A stretch of DNA of 64,000 bases from an uncultured Bacilli bacterium (GTDB lineage Bacteria; Bacillota_I; Bacilli_A; RF39; UBA660). The position numbers were made by a program, and so were the translations under genes. Shown in pieces: positions 15,475 to 24,277 of the stretch. The notes below the pieces were generated by a model. It had not been told where the DNA came from. It saw only the letters and a list, made by a program, of their open reading frames with translations, and made no database searches. Position 1 is the first letter of the stretch. Each line of letters begins with the position of its first letter. The DNA is taken from the NCBI GenBank assembly GCA_934154785.1, contig CAKPGL010000001.1, positions 124,001 to 188,000 on the forward strand. The letters are read 5' to 3'.

Positions 15475-16089
15475 ATGAACATAGATGTTTTAAATTTAAC
15501 GTTTACTATACTATCAATAACAATACCAGTGTTCGCCACTATATATACAGCATATAGTAGAATTAGAAATGAAAATAGAGAAACTCATAAACCTTATTTA
15601 GTATTAGATGAAATAGTAAAATTAGATGATATTAATAAGTATAAATATTATTTAAATTTTACTCCTACTAAAGACGTTAATACTAAGAATAAACTTTTTA
15701 TATCTTTAATAATTAAGAATATAGGATATGGAGTAGCATCTAATATTAAATTTTATAATTTGTCAGATGGAGAAGAAATAAAAGGTTTACAAGAAAAGGA
15801 TAATAATCAAATTCAAAAGTTGTTTACAACATTAGATATAGCCGCAAATAACGAGAAAAAACTACAAGCTTGTATTAGTAATAACAATATAGATGATAAT
15901 ATAAAAGTGTTATGTGTATATAAAGATTTAAATGAAAATGTTTATGATTTAATAATTAATATAAGTATTAAAGAAAACAACAATTATCATTTCTTTGCAT
16001 ACCAACCATCATCACGTAGTTATAGAACTTGGATTAAAGAAAATAAAAAAGCCTATTATAAAATTTATAATAGTTATGGTAATCAATAA
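15475..16089 (+). CDS. Membrane-anchored protein of unknown function
   Basis: A 204-residue protein that I do not recognise. One membrane segment (about residues 6-27) is followed by a predicted beta-rich domain, with conserved-looking IIKNIGYGVASNIKFYN near residues 80-96, which resembles Ig-like domains that begin with KNxGxG. The ATG at 15475 follows AGAGGAA. It lies between terminators, so it is probably a single-gene unit. It may be a host- or surface-related accessory gene; no function is proposed. Confidence 0.65.
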   Translation: MNIDVLNLTFTILSITIPVFATIYTAYSRIRNENRETHKPYLVLDEIVKLDDINKYKYYLNFTPTKDVNTKNKLFISLIIKNIGYGVASNIKFYNLSDGEEIKGLQEKDNNQIQKLFTTLDIAANNEKKLQACISNNNIDDNIKVLCVYKDLNENVYDLIINISIKENNNYHFFAYQPSSRSYRTWIKENKKAYYKIYNSYGNQ

Positions 16090-16114
16090 TTGGTTTACAT
16101 TAGTTTACAAGCAG

Positions 16115-16182
16115 TATTGATTTTTTAAAAAAATTACTTGATTTTTTTTTTTTTTTTTTGATATATAATTAACATAGGAGGA
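16115..16182 (+). promoter_or_regulatory. Promoter with T18 tract in the spacer (copy 1)
   Basis: TTGATT (16138-16143) and TATAAT (16164-16169) are separated by 20 bp, most of it an uninterrupted T18 run (16142-16159). The 26 nt before the run are identical to those at 17322-17347. Slipped-strand changes in the run would alter -35/-10 spacing (the usual optimum is 17 bp) and switch or tune expression. AGGAGGA of the downstream gene closes the repeated block. Confidence 0.6.
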
Positions 16183-16188
16183 GTGAAA

Positions 16189-17253
16189 ATGGAAAAGAAA
16201 AATAGACTTAATTTTTTCTTGTTTATAACATTAATTATTTGCATTATTGTTAGTATACTAATATTTTTATTTATTAGCAATAAGAAATCTGATGCAACAA
16301 AGGAAGATGGTAGTACTAAGTATTTATTAAAAAGTAATGCTGAAAATATATATGCTTTGAACAACAATGATGTGTTAGAATTTTATTCTGATGATAAATT
16401 GGTTAATAGTTTTAAATGCAATGGAGCTCTTTGTATGACTTATGAATTTTTAAGTGATTCAGAAGGATATCTTTTAGGCGATTACTTTTCCATAGCGGTT
16501 TTTTGCTATGATGAAGGTACAGACTTAGACACGTGTCATAGTACTACTATTAGCTATTTGATGTACAATATTAAAACAGGAAACGTGAAAAAATATGATA
16601 ACGTTAAGCAGATATTTTATCCATCTGATAATAAATTACACGCATTTGAAAATAATGATGGTACTTTTTCTGTAGTTAGTTACGATGGCAAAGTTGATTC
16701 TAAATTTGAAAATTTACGAATTTGGAATCATTTAATAGAGGAGGCTTACTTGAGTTATGACAATGATTTTGTTGTCACAACAGTTGATAATAAATGGGGT
16801 GTTGAAAAATTATTGGAAAAAGAAACTATAGTTGAACATAAATATGATAGTCTTCGACTTTTAGATAAATATTTTGATCAATACTATAGTCCGGATTACT
16901 ATATTGGTGAAATCGATGGTAAGAGTAATCTGTATTATTTAAAGGATAGTAAACCTGTCACTACACAAGGATATGAGCGTATTGTTACATTAGATTCTAA
17001 TACTTTACTTGTATATAATAACAAAGAGTTTAGCTTTATTGATTTTAATGAAAATAAATTAACTACTGATACTATTAAAGTCCAAGGTAATTTATTTCCA
17101 ACAAAAAGAGAATATGGTTTTTATGTAGTGGTAAATGAAGAAGATAGCAATGTTGTTGATATTTATGCTGGTGATGATTTACTTATCTCTTATCATTATA
17201 GCTACAATTTAAAAACCAAAACATTAGTTGGTAATTTAGATACTAATAGATAG
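16189..17253 (+). CDS. Membrane-anchored protein with WG-like repeats, phase-variable promoter
   Basis: A 354-residue protein starting at ATG 16189, chosen because AGGAGGA (16176-16182) sits 6 nt upstream. An N-terminal anchor (about residues 9-30) precedes an extracellular beta-rich domain. Segments such as NKWGVEKLLEKETIVEHKYD resemble WG (tryptophan-glycine) beta repeats, but the match is loose. Two Cys pairs near the N-terminal third could form disulphides. The first codons (MEKKN) and the whole upstream region are duplicated at the next gene. The 18-T promoter spacer suggests on/off surface expression. Function is unknown. Confidence 0.65.
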   Translation: MEKKNRLNFFLFITLIICIIVSILIFLFISNKKSDATKEDGSTKYLLKSNAENIYALNNNDVLEFYSDDKLVNSFKCNGALCMTYEFLSDSEGYLLGDYFSIAVFCYDEGTDLDTCHSTTISYLMYNIKTGNVKKYDNVKQIFYPSDNKLHAFENNDGTFSVVSYDGKVDSKFENLRIWNHLIEEAYLSYDNDFVVTTVDNKWGVEKLLEKETIVEHKYDSLRLLDKYFDQYYSPDYYIGEIDGKSNLYYLKDSKPVTTQGYERIVTLDSNTLLVYNNKEFSFIDFNENKLTTDTIKVQGNLFPTKREYGFYVVVNEEDSNVVDIYAGDDLLISYHYSYNLKTKTLVGNLDTNR

Positions 17254-17268
17254 AAGTCAATTATTTGG

Positions 17269-17304
17269 AACATAAGTTTGTTAAATTAATAAACTTATGT
17301 TTTT
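17269..17304 (+). terminator. Terminator between the two T-tract genes
   Basis: An 11-bp perfect stem AACATAAGTTT / AAACTTATGTT with an 11-nt loop and T-rich tail. It isolates the two T-tract units from each other. Confidence 0.8.
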
Positions 17305-17321
17305 ATAAATTCTACAGATAA

Positions 17322-17389
17322 TATTGATTTTTTAAAAAAATTACTTGTTTTTTTTTTTTTTTTTTTTGATATATAATTAATATAGGAGG
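17322..17389 (+). promoter_or_regulatory. Promoter with T20 tract in the spacer (copy 2)
   Basis: TTGTTT (17345-17350), then a T20 run (17348-17367) and TATAAT (17372-17377), a 21-bp spacing. The block copies 16115-16182 almost base for base. It differs in tract length, in the loss of the A before the tract, and in one base near the SD. Confidence 0.6.
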
Positions 17390-17396
17390 AATACAC

Positions 17397-18179
17397 ATGG
17401 AAAAGAAAAATACTGGATTAATATTTGTTATTGTAATTTTAGCATTAGTTGTAGGTCTATTAGGAGGCTATATCATGGCTAACAAGTTAATTGATAAGCA
17501 ACCTGATCAATCAGAAAATAATAATAATAATAAAACTACCGATGATAAAAATATTGAAAATAACAACAATCAAGATAATAAAGTAGAAAAGGAATATAGT
17601 TTAACTGATGCAAAGAAATTAATGGATAAATATAAAGGCATAAGTAGAGATTATATTACCAATATGTCTGATGAAGAAAAGTTAGTAGTAGAAATATATA
17701 ATACAACAGTATCAGAAGTAAAATACTGTGGTGATGATGCCTTGACATCTGTTGTACAAGGAAATACTAACGCGCCAGGTTGTCGTGTTGTTGGTTCACA
17801 GAGTATTTGGGATTATACTGTAAAATTTAATGTATATCGCTATTCTGAACTTCTAAAGACAGCAAAGCAATTATTTGGTCCAAATGAATCAACTAGTAAA
17901 AGTATTTCTATTGATAATCCAACATTTATTAGATTTGTGAATGGTATTGATTCATATATATATGATGTTGACGGTGCTAGAATAATTGATGATTCCAATA
18001 AAACTCATTTTTCTACAATAACGTCTGCCAAAATAGTAGATGAGACTTTAAAAATACACGTTAATAGTATTGCTAATTCCAAAATAACATATGAAACTTA
18101 TGAAAATGATGAATATGAATATTCATTTAAAGAGAGTAATAATGAATATTACTTAGCAGAAATAACTAAAATTAAATAA
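17397..18179 (+). CDS. Membrane-anchored unknown protein with Asn-rich linker (paralogue of next gene)
   Basis: A 260-residue protein: an N-terminal membrane segment (about 7-28), an Asn/Asp/Lys-rich spacer (38-63) and a folded outer domain with two Cys (YCGDDAL and GCRVVG). Segments such as LLKTAKQLFGPN, ITSAKIVDETLKIHV and the C-terminal EYSFKE..YLAEITKI have counterparts in the next gene, so the two are distant paralogues. AGGAGGA precedes the ATG. It is driven by the T20 promoter and closed by a strong terminator. No function is assigned. Confidence 0.65.
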   Translation: MEKKNTGLIFVIVILALVVGLLGGYIMANKLIDKQPDQSENNNNNKTTDDKNIENNNNQDNKVEKEYSLTDAKKLMDKYKGISRDYITNMSDEEKLVVEIYNTTVSEVKYCGDDALTSVVQGNTNAPGCRVVGSQSIWDYTVKFNVYRYSELLKTAKQLFGPNESTSKSISIDNPTFIRFVNGIDSYIYDVDGARIIDDSNKTHFSTITSAKIVDETLKIHVNSIANSKITYETYENDEYEYSFKESNNEYYLAEITKIK

Positions 18180-18201
18180 CTTTTATATAAGATTTTAAAT
18201 G

Positions 18202-18235
18202 GGCAAGTGATTTCTAATAAACACTTGCCTTTTCT
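18202..18235 (+). terminator. Terminator
   Basis: GGCAAGTG (18202-18209) pairs with CACTTGCC (18222-18229), followed by TTTTCTT. Confidence 0.8.
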
Positions 18236-18272
18236 TCAATATCGTTATAAAATGATAATAGGAGGAGAATGT

Positions 18273-18995
18273 ATGAATAGTAGAAATAACACTTCAATAC
18301 TAATACCTATATTTGTAGCTTTTGCCATGGTAATATCAATATTAGGTGGTACTTATATATATAAAGGTGTAACAAAAGATAATGATAAACAAGCGGAAAA
18401 CAAAGATGATAATAAAGATATTAATAATAATGTATCATTGGATGATATTGTAAACGATAAATATGTATCTGAACTTATGGGTAAATATAAATCTAATATT
18501 TGTCCGAATAGCTATATAACTACCTTAGATGAAAGTATAAAAAATAATATTGCATATAGTAATTCTGCATTTAAAGAAATATCATGCGAAGAAGCTAATA
18601 AATATATTGGTAATTTTGAAGGAATAGAGGCAGAATATGGAAAAGAATATAAATGTCAAAATAAGACAAGTAGGGTAAATTATGATGACTTATTAACATC
18701 AAAAAAGAATTTATTTGGTTCTTTATCCATAGTAGCAAAAGTAAATAGTTTTGTTGCACACGATAGAGTATTATATTATGATGTTAATACCAATTATTTT
18801 TATGAACTAAAAAGTATTGACTCTAATTCATATGAATGTATAACAACTGCCAAAATTGTTAATTATTCTGCTAATAATGATGAACTTAATGTGATAGTTG
18901 AATTTAGCGAGATGAATGATGTTAAAGCAAAAACTCAATATAGATTCAAATATGACAATAATAGATTTTACTTGATAAATATTTCTAATATTTAA
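18273..18995 (+). CDS. Membrane-anchored unknown protein (paralogue of preceding gene)
   Basis: I place the start at ATG 18273, which has GGAGGAGA 5-6 nt upstream. An earlier in-frame ATG at 18207 lies inside the preceding terminator. The 240-residue protein has an anchor (about 9-31), an Asp/Lys/Asn-rich spacer and an outer domain with four Cys. LLTSKKNLFGSL, ITTAKIVNYSANNDELNV and the ending RFYLINISNI parallel the previous gene. Unlike its two upstream neighbours, it has no T-tract in its promoter region. Function is unknown. Confidence 0.65.
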   Translation: MNSRNNTSILIPIFVAFAMVISILGGTYIYKGVTKDNDKQAENKDDNKDINNNVSLDDIVNDKYVSELMGKYKSNICPNSYITTLDESIKNNIAYSNSAFKEISCEEANKYIGNFEGIEAEYGKEYKCQNKTSRVNYDDLLTSKKNLFGSLSIVAKVNSFVAHDRVLYYDVNTNYFYELKSIDSNSYECITTAKIVNYSANNDELNVIVEFSEMNDVKAKTQYRFKYDNNRFYLINISNI

Positions 18996-19005
18996 TAAAT
19001 TTAAA

Positions 19006-19042
19006 AACAGTAATTAATTTTAAAAAATATTACTGTTTTTTT
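19006..19042 (+). terminator. Terminator
   Basis: AACAGTAAT (19006-19014) pairs with ATTACTGTT (19029-19037), followed by a T run. Confidence 0.8.
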
Positions 19043-19078
19043 AGTTTACATAGGTATTTAATAAACTTAAAAAAAATA

Positions 19079-19108
19079 TTTACAAAAGATATATAAGTGT
19101 GATATAAT
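19079..19108 (+). promoter_or_regulatory. Promoter of typA
   Basis: TTTACA (19079-19084) and TATAAT (19103-19108) with an 18-bp spacer, 24 nt before the typA start codon. Confidence 0.6.
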
Positions 19109-19132
19109 ACATCGGTCGAGAGAAGGGTTTGT

Positions 19133-20944
19133 ATGAAAAAAATAAGAAATATTGCAATTATCGCCCATGTAGACCATGGTAAAACTACATTAGTAGATAA
19201 ATTATTGCAAATGTCTGGTACATTTAGAGAAAATGAAGAAGTTGTAGAATGTGTAATGGATTCTAACGCTATTGAGCGTGAACGTGGTATTACTATTTTA
19301 GCAAAAACAACATCGATTAATTATAATGGATATCGTATTAATATTTTGGATACTCCAGGTCATGCTGACTTCGGTGGAGAAGTAGAACGTATTATGAATA
19401 TGGTAGATGGTGTTTTATTAGTAGTAGATGCTTATGAAGGAACTATGCCACAAACTAGATTTGTATTAAAGAAGGCTTTAGAGGCTGGTGTTACTCCTAT
19501 TGTTGTAGTAAATAAAATAGATAAACCATCTGCAAGACCACAACAAGTTGTAGATGAAGTATTAGATTTATTTATTGAATTAGGTGCAGATGCTGATCAA
19601 TTAGACTTCCCAGTAATATATGCTTCAGGTTTAGCGGGTACTTCAAGTTTATCACCAGAATTAGATACTCAAGAGCATACTATGGATCCTATATTTGACG
19701 CTATTATCAAATATATTCCTGCTCCAGATGTTGATTTAGAAGGTGGATTCCAATTTCAACCAGCATTATTAGATTATAATGATTTTGTAGGAAGAATTGG
19801 TATTGGTCGTGTTAAGAGAGGAACTGTTAAAGTAAATGAAATGGTATCTTGCATACGATTAGATGGAAGTATCAAGCAATTCCGTATTCAAAAAATCTTG
19901 GGTTTTGTTGGATTAAAACGTGTTGAAGTAAATGAAGCTTCAGCCGGCGATATAGTTGCTATTGCGGGTTTACCAGATATTAGTGTTGGTGAAACAATTT
20001 GTACTGTTGGTAAAGAAGAAGCACTTCCACATTTAAGAATAGATGAACCAACATTACAAATGACATTCGGTGTAAATACTTCACCATTTTGTGGAAAAGA
20101 AGGTAAAATAGTTACTGCTAGTAAGATAGCAGAACGTTTACGTAAAGAAACAGAAAAAGACGTTTCTTTAAAGGTTGCTCCAAACGATAGTGAATCATTT
20201 ATTGTTTCTGGTCGTGGGGAACTTCATTTATCAATTTTAATTGAAAATATGCGTCGTGAAGGATTTGAACTTCAAGTATCTAAACCACAGGTAATTAAGA
20301 AAGAAATAGATGGAGTTACTTGTGAACCATACGAGGAATTACAAATTGATATTCCAGAAGAATATATGGGTAACGTTATTGAAGCATTAGGTAATCGTGA
20401 AGCAGAAATGATTAATATGACACAATCAGATGGTCAAGTAAGAATTCATTACGTTATACCTTCACGTGGTTTAATTGGATTTGCTACAAACTTTATGACT
20501 ATGACTAAAGGTTACGGTATGATGAACCATAGTTACTTAGAATATCGTAAAGTAGCGGGAACACAAGTTGGAGAAAGAAAAGCAGGTGTTTTAGTGTCAG
20601 TAGAAGCTGGTAAAGCAACAGCTTATGCTTTAGGACAATTAGAAGACCGTGGTGTTATGTTTATTGAACCAGGTGCTGAAGTATATGAAGGTATGATAGT
20701 TGGTGAACATAATCATGATGATGACTTGGCAGTTAACGTTGTAAAAGGTAAGAAATTAACAAATACACGTGCTTCTGGTAGTGATCATACTGTAGTATTA
20801 AATCGTCCTCGTGTAATGAGTCTTGAAACTTGTCTAGATTACATTAATAGTGACGAATTAGTAGAAGTTACTCCACTTAATTATCGTTTAAGAAAGAAAA
20901 TTTTAAATACTGAATTAAGAAAAAAATCAGATGCTAGAAAATAA
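19133..20944 (+). CDS. typA: Ribosome-associated GTPase TypA/BipA
   Basis: A 603-residue translational GTPase. G1 AHVDHGKTT (residues 11-19), RGITI (switch I), DTPGHADFGGE (G3) and NKIDKPSAR (G4) are all present. The C-terminal TypA-specific part has GRGELHLSIL and SRGLIGFATNF. TypA binds the 70S ribosome and supports 50S assembly and stress growth. It starts at ATG after GAGAGAAGG. The length equals the usual 600-615 residues. It stands alone between a promoter and a terminator. Confidence 0.95.
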   Translation: MKKIRNIAIIAHVDHGKTTLVDKLLQMSGTFRENEEVVECVMDSNAIERERGITILAKTTSINYNGYRINILDTPGHADFGGEVERIMNMVDGVLLVVDAYEGTMPQTRFVLKKALEAGVTPIVVVNKIDKPSARPQQVVDEVLDLFIELGADADQLDFPVIYASGLAGTSSLSPELDTQEHTMDPIFDAIIKYIPAPDVDLEGGFQFQPALLDYNDFVGRIGIGRVKRGTVKVNEMVSCIRLDGSIKQFRIQKILGFVGLKRVEVNEASAGDIVAIAGLPDISVGETICTVGKEEALPHLRIDEPTLQMTFGVNTSPFCGKEGKIVTASKIAERLRKETEKDVSLKVAPNDSESFIVSGRGELHLSILIENMRREGFELQVSKPQVIKKEIDGVTCEPYEELQIDIPEEYMGNVIEALGNREAEMINMTQSDGQVRIHYVIPSRGLIGFATNFMTMTKGYGMMNHSYLEYRKVAGTQVGERKAGVLVSVEAGKATAYALGQLEDRGVMFIEPGAEVYEGMIVGEHNHDDDLAVNVVKGKKLTNTRASGSDHTVVLNRPRVMSLETCLDYINSDELVEVTPLNYRLRKKILNTELRKKSDARK

Positions 20945-20951
20945 TTGTTAT

Positions 20952-20987
20952 AAAGTAATTAATTATAAAAGTTAATTACTTTTTTTA
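20952..20987 (+). terminator. Terminator of typA
   Basis: AAAGTAATTAA pairs perfectly with TTAATTACTTT, followed by T residues. Confidence 0.8.
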
Positions 20988-21041
20988 TATTCTAGTAAGT
21001 GTGTTATAATATAAAAGTAATTACTATTGGAGGTGAACTTT

Positions 21042-22652
21042 ATGAGGGGTAGTAATATGAATTTAACATTCGGTACAGAAGTAGTATATGATAATGCTGA
21101 ATTTCAAATAAATGAAAATGAAAAAATAGGTATAGTAGGGGTGAATGGTGCTGGCAAAACTACTCTTTTTAAAGTCCTATTGAAAGAACAAACATTAGAT
21201 TCTGGTAACGTTACTATAACTAATAAAAAAAGAATTGGCTACTTACCACAAGTAATAGAATTAGTAGATCAAGAAAAAATGGTTTTAGACTATTTAATGT
21301 CAGCACGCCCTATTGAATTATTAGAAAAAGAAATAGCAAATCTTTATCTAAAAGTAACTGAAGAAACTGATTCAAAAAAACAAGATAAAATATTAAAAGA
21401 GATAGGTAAAAAACAAGCGTTATTAGAATATTATGATGTATATCATGCAGAAGATATATTATTTGATTTAATAGAGAAGATGCATATAGACATTAACCTA
21501 TTAGATTTAAAGTTAAAAGATTTATCTGGTGGTCAAAAGTCTAAAATAGCGTTTGCTCATTTATTATATTCTAATGCGGAAATATTACTTTTAGATGAAC
21601 CTACTAATCATTTAGATGTTGATACTAGGGAATATATTACTAATTATTTAAAGAATTATAATGGTATGGTATTAATTATTTCTCATGATGTAAGTTTCTT
21701 AGATAGTGTTACTTCATCAACTTTATATATTGATAAAGTAACTCACAAAATTAAAAAATATACAGGTAATTATTCTACTTTTTTAAAAAAACTGGAACAA
21801 GAAAAAGCTATTAATGAAAGATTAGTTATTAATCAAGAAAAAGAAGAAAAAAAATTAAAAGACTTTATTTTACAGTATTCTAATTCTTCTGGTAAACGCA
21901 AAAGAATTGCGGTATCACGTGAAAAATTACTTGCTAAAAAGCAGAAAAATTATGTTGAAAGAATTCAAACTAGTAAACCAGTTAAATTAAATATTGTTCC
22001 TAGACGAGAAGATTCTAAGATACCAGTTAAGGTAAATAATATTACTTTTTCTTATCCTAATTCTAATGATATTATTAAAAACTTATCTTTTACTATATCT
22101 AAGGGTGAAAGATTTCTAATAGTAGGAGAAAACGGTGTTGGTAAATCTACTTTATTAAAACTATTAGTTAATCAACTTAAACCCAAAGAAGGTAATATTT
22201 GGTTTGGAAATAAAACGGATATAGCGTATTATGCTCAAGAACAAGAAGAACTAATTTTAGATAAAACCATTCTTGAAAATGTAGAAGACCCCGAGTTTAG
22301 TGATAAAGAATTACGAACTATTTTAGGCAGTTTCTTATTTTATGGTGATGATGTTTTCAAAAAAGTATCAGTTTTATCACCAGGTGAACGTGCTCGTATA
22401 GCCCTAGCTAAAATAATTATTAAACGTGCTAATTTATTAATACTGGATGAGCCAACTAACCATTTGGACCCAGAAACACAAAAGATTATTGGCTCCAATT
22501 TTAATAGCTATCCTGGTACTATTATTTTAGTAAGTCATAATCCAGATTTTGTTGAACAAATTGGTATTGATAGAATGTTAATATTACCTAGTGGTAAGAT
22601 AACAAATTATTCTAAAGAAAAATTAGAACAATATCATATGAATAAACAATAA
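21042..22652 (+). CDS. ABC-F family ATPase
   Basis: The start is ATG 21042; GGAGGTGA (21029-21036) lies 5 nt upstream, and a longer TTG frame would include that SD. The 536 residues hold two ABC domains and no membrane segment: Walker A GVNGAGKTTL and GENGVGKSTL, signatures LSGGQKSKI and LSPGERARI, and Walker B LLLDEPTNHLD twice. A Lys/Glu-rich helical linker lies between the domains. ABC-F proteins act at the ribosomal E site, either as translation factors or as antibiotic protectors. The short linker does not settle which. A TATAAT at 21005-21010 probably belongs to its promoter. Confidence 0.88.
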   Translation: MRGSNMNLTFGTEVVYDNAEFQINENEKIGIVGVNGAGKTTLFKVLLKEQTLDSGNVTITNKKRIGYLPQVIELVDQEKMVLDYLMSARPIELLEKEIANLYLKVTEETDSKKQDKILKEIGKKQALLEYYDVYHAEDILFDLIEKMHIDINLLDLKLKDLSGGQKSKIAFAHLLYSNAEILLLDEPTNHLDVDTREYITNYLKNYNGMVLIISHDVSFLDSVTSSTLYIDKVTHKIKKYTGNYSTFLKKLEQEKAINERLVINQEKEEKKLKDFILQYSNSSGKRKRIAVSREKLLAKKQKNYVERIQTSKPVKLNIVPRREDSKIPVKVNNITFSYPNSNDIIKNLSFTISKGERFLIVGENGVGKSTLLKLLVNQLKPKEGNIWFGNKTDIAYYAQEQEELILDKTILENVEDPEFSDKELRTILGSFLFYGDDVFKKVSVLSPGERARIALAKIIIKRANLLILDEPTNHLDPETQKIIGSNFNSYPGTIILVSHNPDFVEQIGIDRMLILPSGKITNYSKEKLEQYHMNKQ

Positions 22653-22727
22653 CATTTAAATTTTAGTTCATTTGTGATAAAATATATTCATATATTAAAA
22701 ATAGTATGTAGTAGGGAGAATTAGTAC

Positions 22728-24227
22728 ATGAAGTTAAAAAATAAAAATATATTTCTATTAATATTTTGTTTTGTTATATCATTTGTTTTGTTAATGATTG
22801 CATCTAGGTCATCATTCTTATATCCTTTTAACAATTGGAATGACGCTAATGCCTTTTTTACAATGGGAAAAAGTTTAATGAATGGTAAAGTTATATTTAA
22901 AGATATATTTGAACAAAAAGGACCATTATTGTATTTGATATATGGAATAGGTTATCTTATATCTAATAAAACTTTTTTGGGAATATTTATATTAGAAGTT
23001 ATTTCTTCTACTATATTTTCTTATACCATATGTAAGATTATTAACTTATACTTAGATAAGAAATATACTTATTTTATTTTGCCCATATTTATGATGATTT
23101 TATGTACTTCTAAAGCTTTTTCTTTCGGTGGAAGTTGTGAAGAGTTTTGTCTACCTTTTTTAGGATATAGTTTATATAAATTACTTGTTTATTCTAAGGA
23201 AAGAAAGATTAGATATATAGATATTTACCTAGTTGGCTTTGTAAGTGGATTAGTTTTTTTGATGAAATACACTTTACTTGGTATTAGTTTTTCTTTTTGT
23301 GTTTATGTATTTATCTCTCTTTTATTAAATAAAGAATATAAAAAGACATTTTTATTTCCGGTTGTATTTTTAATTGGTATGCTTACACCTATTATTCCTT
23401 GGATATTATACTTTTTAAAAAATAATGCCTTATATGATTTTATTAACTCTTATATTTTGATAAATGCATTTTCTTATGGGATAAGTAATGCATCTATAGT
23501 TTCTCGTATATTTAATTGCTTTTATTTCTTTATCAGAAATTTATATTCTTCTAGCATCTATGCTTTTGTCATGTTTTTTATGATATTAATATTTTTTTTG
23601 AATAAGTCTAAAATAGTATTATCAGAGAAGATAGGAACACTTTGTGCAATGTTTTTTAGTGTGTTGTTTATATATATTTGTGGTAGTTACTTTTATTACT
23701 ATGTATTTCCAATTTACATATTTTTAATTTTTGCTTTCATTGGTATTTTCATTTTAATTGATAAATTTTTGATAAAAAGTGATAAAAATATAACTATTAT
23801 TTTGGGTTCTATTATAACTATTTTATCAATAATATCCTCTTATTATTTATCACCAAATGCTCAGTTTATGAACTATAAGGCGGAAGAATTGCCCCAATAT
23901 CAATTTGCAAAAATAATAAATGAATCTAAGAATCCAACAATATTAAATTACGGATTTTTAGACATGGGATTTTATACAGTTACAGGTGTAATTCCTAATA
24001 CTAAGTATTTTGAAAAATTAAACTTTAAATATGAACGCTACCCAGAAAATGTAGATAGTCTAAACAGTTATATAGAAAACAAAAATGTTGAATATGTAAT
24101 ATACGTTAAAGTAGCAAATCAACAGTTTCCTATGTCAGATAAGTTAGATGCTAATTATGATTTAATAGCGGAATATAACAACAAAAAAATTGATAATTAT
24201 TCTTATTATTTATATAAACTTAAATAA
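22728..24227 (+). CDS. Polytopic GT-C-type glycosyltransferase (PMT/GT39-like)
   Basis: A 499-residue protein with about ten membrane segments. The first outer loop carries NDANAFFTMGKSLMNGKVIF and DIFEQKGPLLY, the acidic DxN...EQKGP pattern of lipid-linked-sugar glycosyltransferases of the GT-C fold. The last 100 residues form a soluble domain. These enzymes usually move a sugar from a polyprenyl carrier to an outer-surface glycan or protein. It opens a four-gene polysaccharide run. GTAGGGAG precedes the ATG. Donor and acceptor are unknown. Confidence 0.7.
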   Translation: MKLKNKNIFLLIFCFVISFVLLMIASRSSFLYPFNNWNDANAFFTMGKSLMNGKVIFKDIFEQKGPLLYLIYGIGYLISNKTFLGIFILEVISSTIFSYTICKIINLYLDKKYTYFILPIFMMILCTSKAFSFGGSCEEFCLPFLGYSLYKLLVYSKERKIRYIDIYLVGFVSGLVFLMKYTLLGISFSFCVYVFISLLLNKEYKKTFLFPVVFLIGMLTPIIPWILYFLKNNALYDFINSYILINAFSYGISNASIVSRIFNCFYFFIRNLYSSSIYAFVMFFMILIFFLNKSKIVLSEKIGTLCAMFFSVLFIYICGSYFYYYVFPIYIFLIFAFIGIFILIDKFLIKSDKNITIILGSIITILSIISSYYLSPNAQFMNYKAEELPQYQFAKIINESKNPTILNYGFLDMGFYTVTGVIPNTKYFEKLNFKYERYPENVDSLNSYIENKNVEYVIYVKVANQQFPMSDKLDANYDLIAEYNNKKIDNYSYYLYKLK

Positions 24228-24277
24228 ATTAAAAAAATATTAAATATGTGGTATACTAGAAATAGGAGATGATATTG

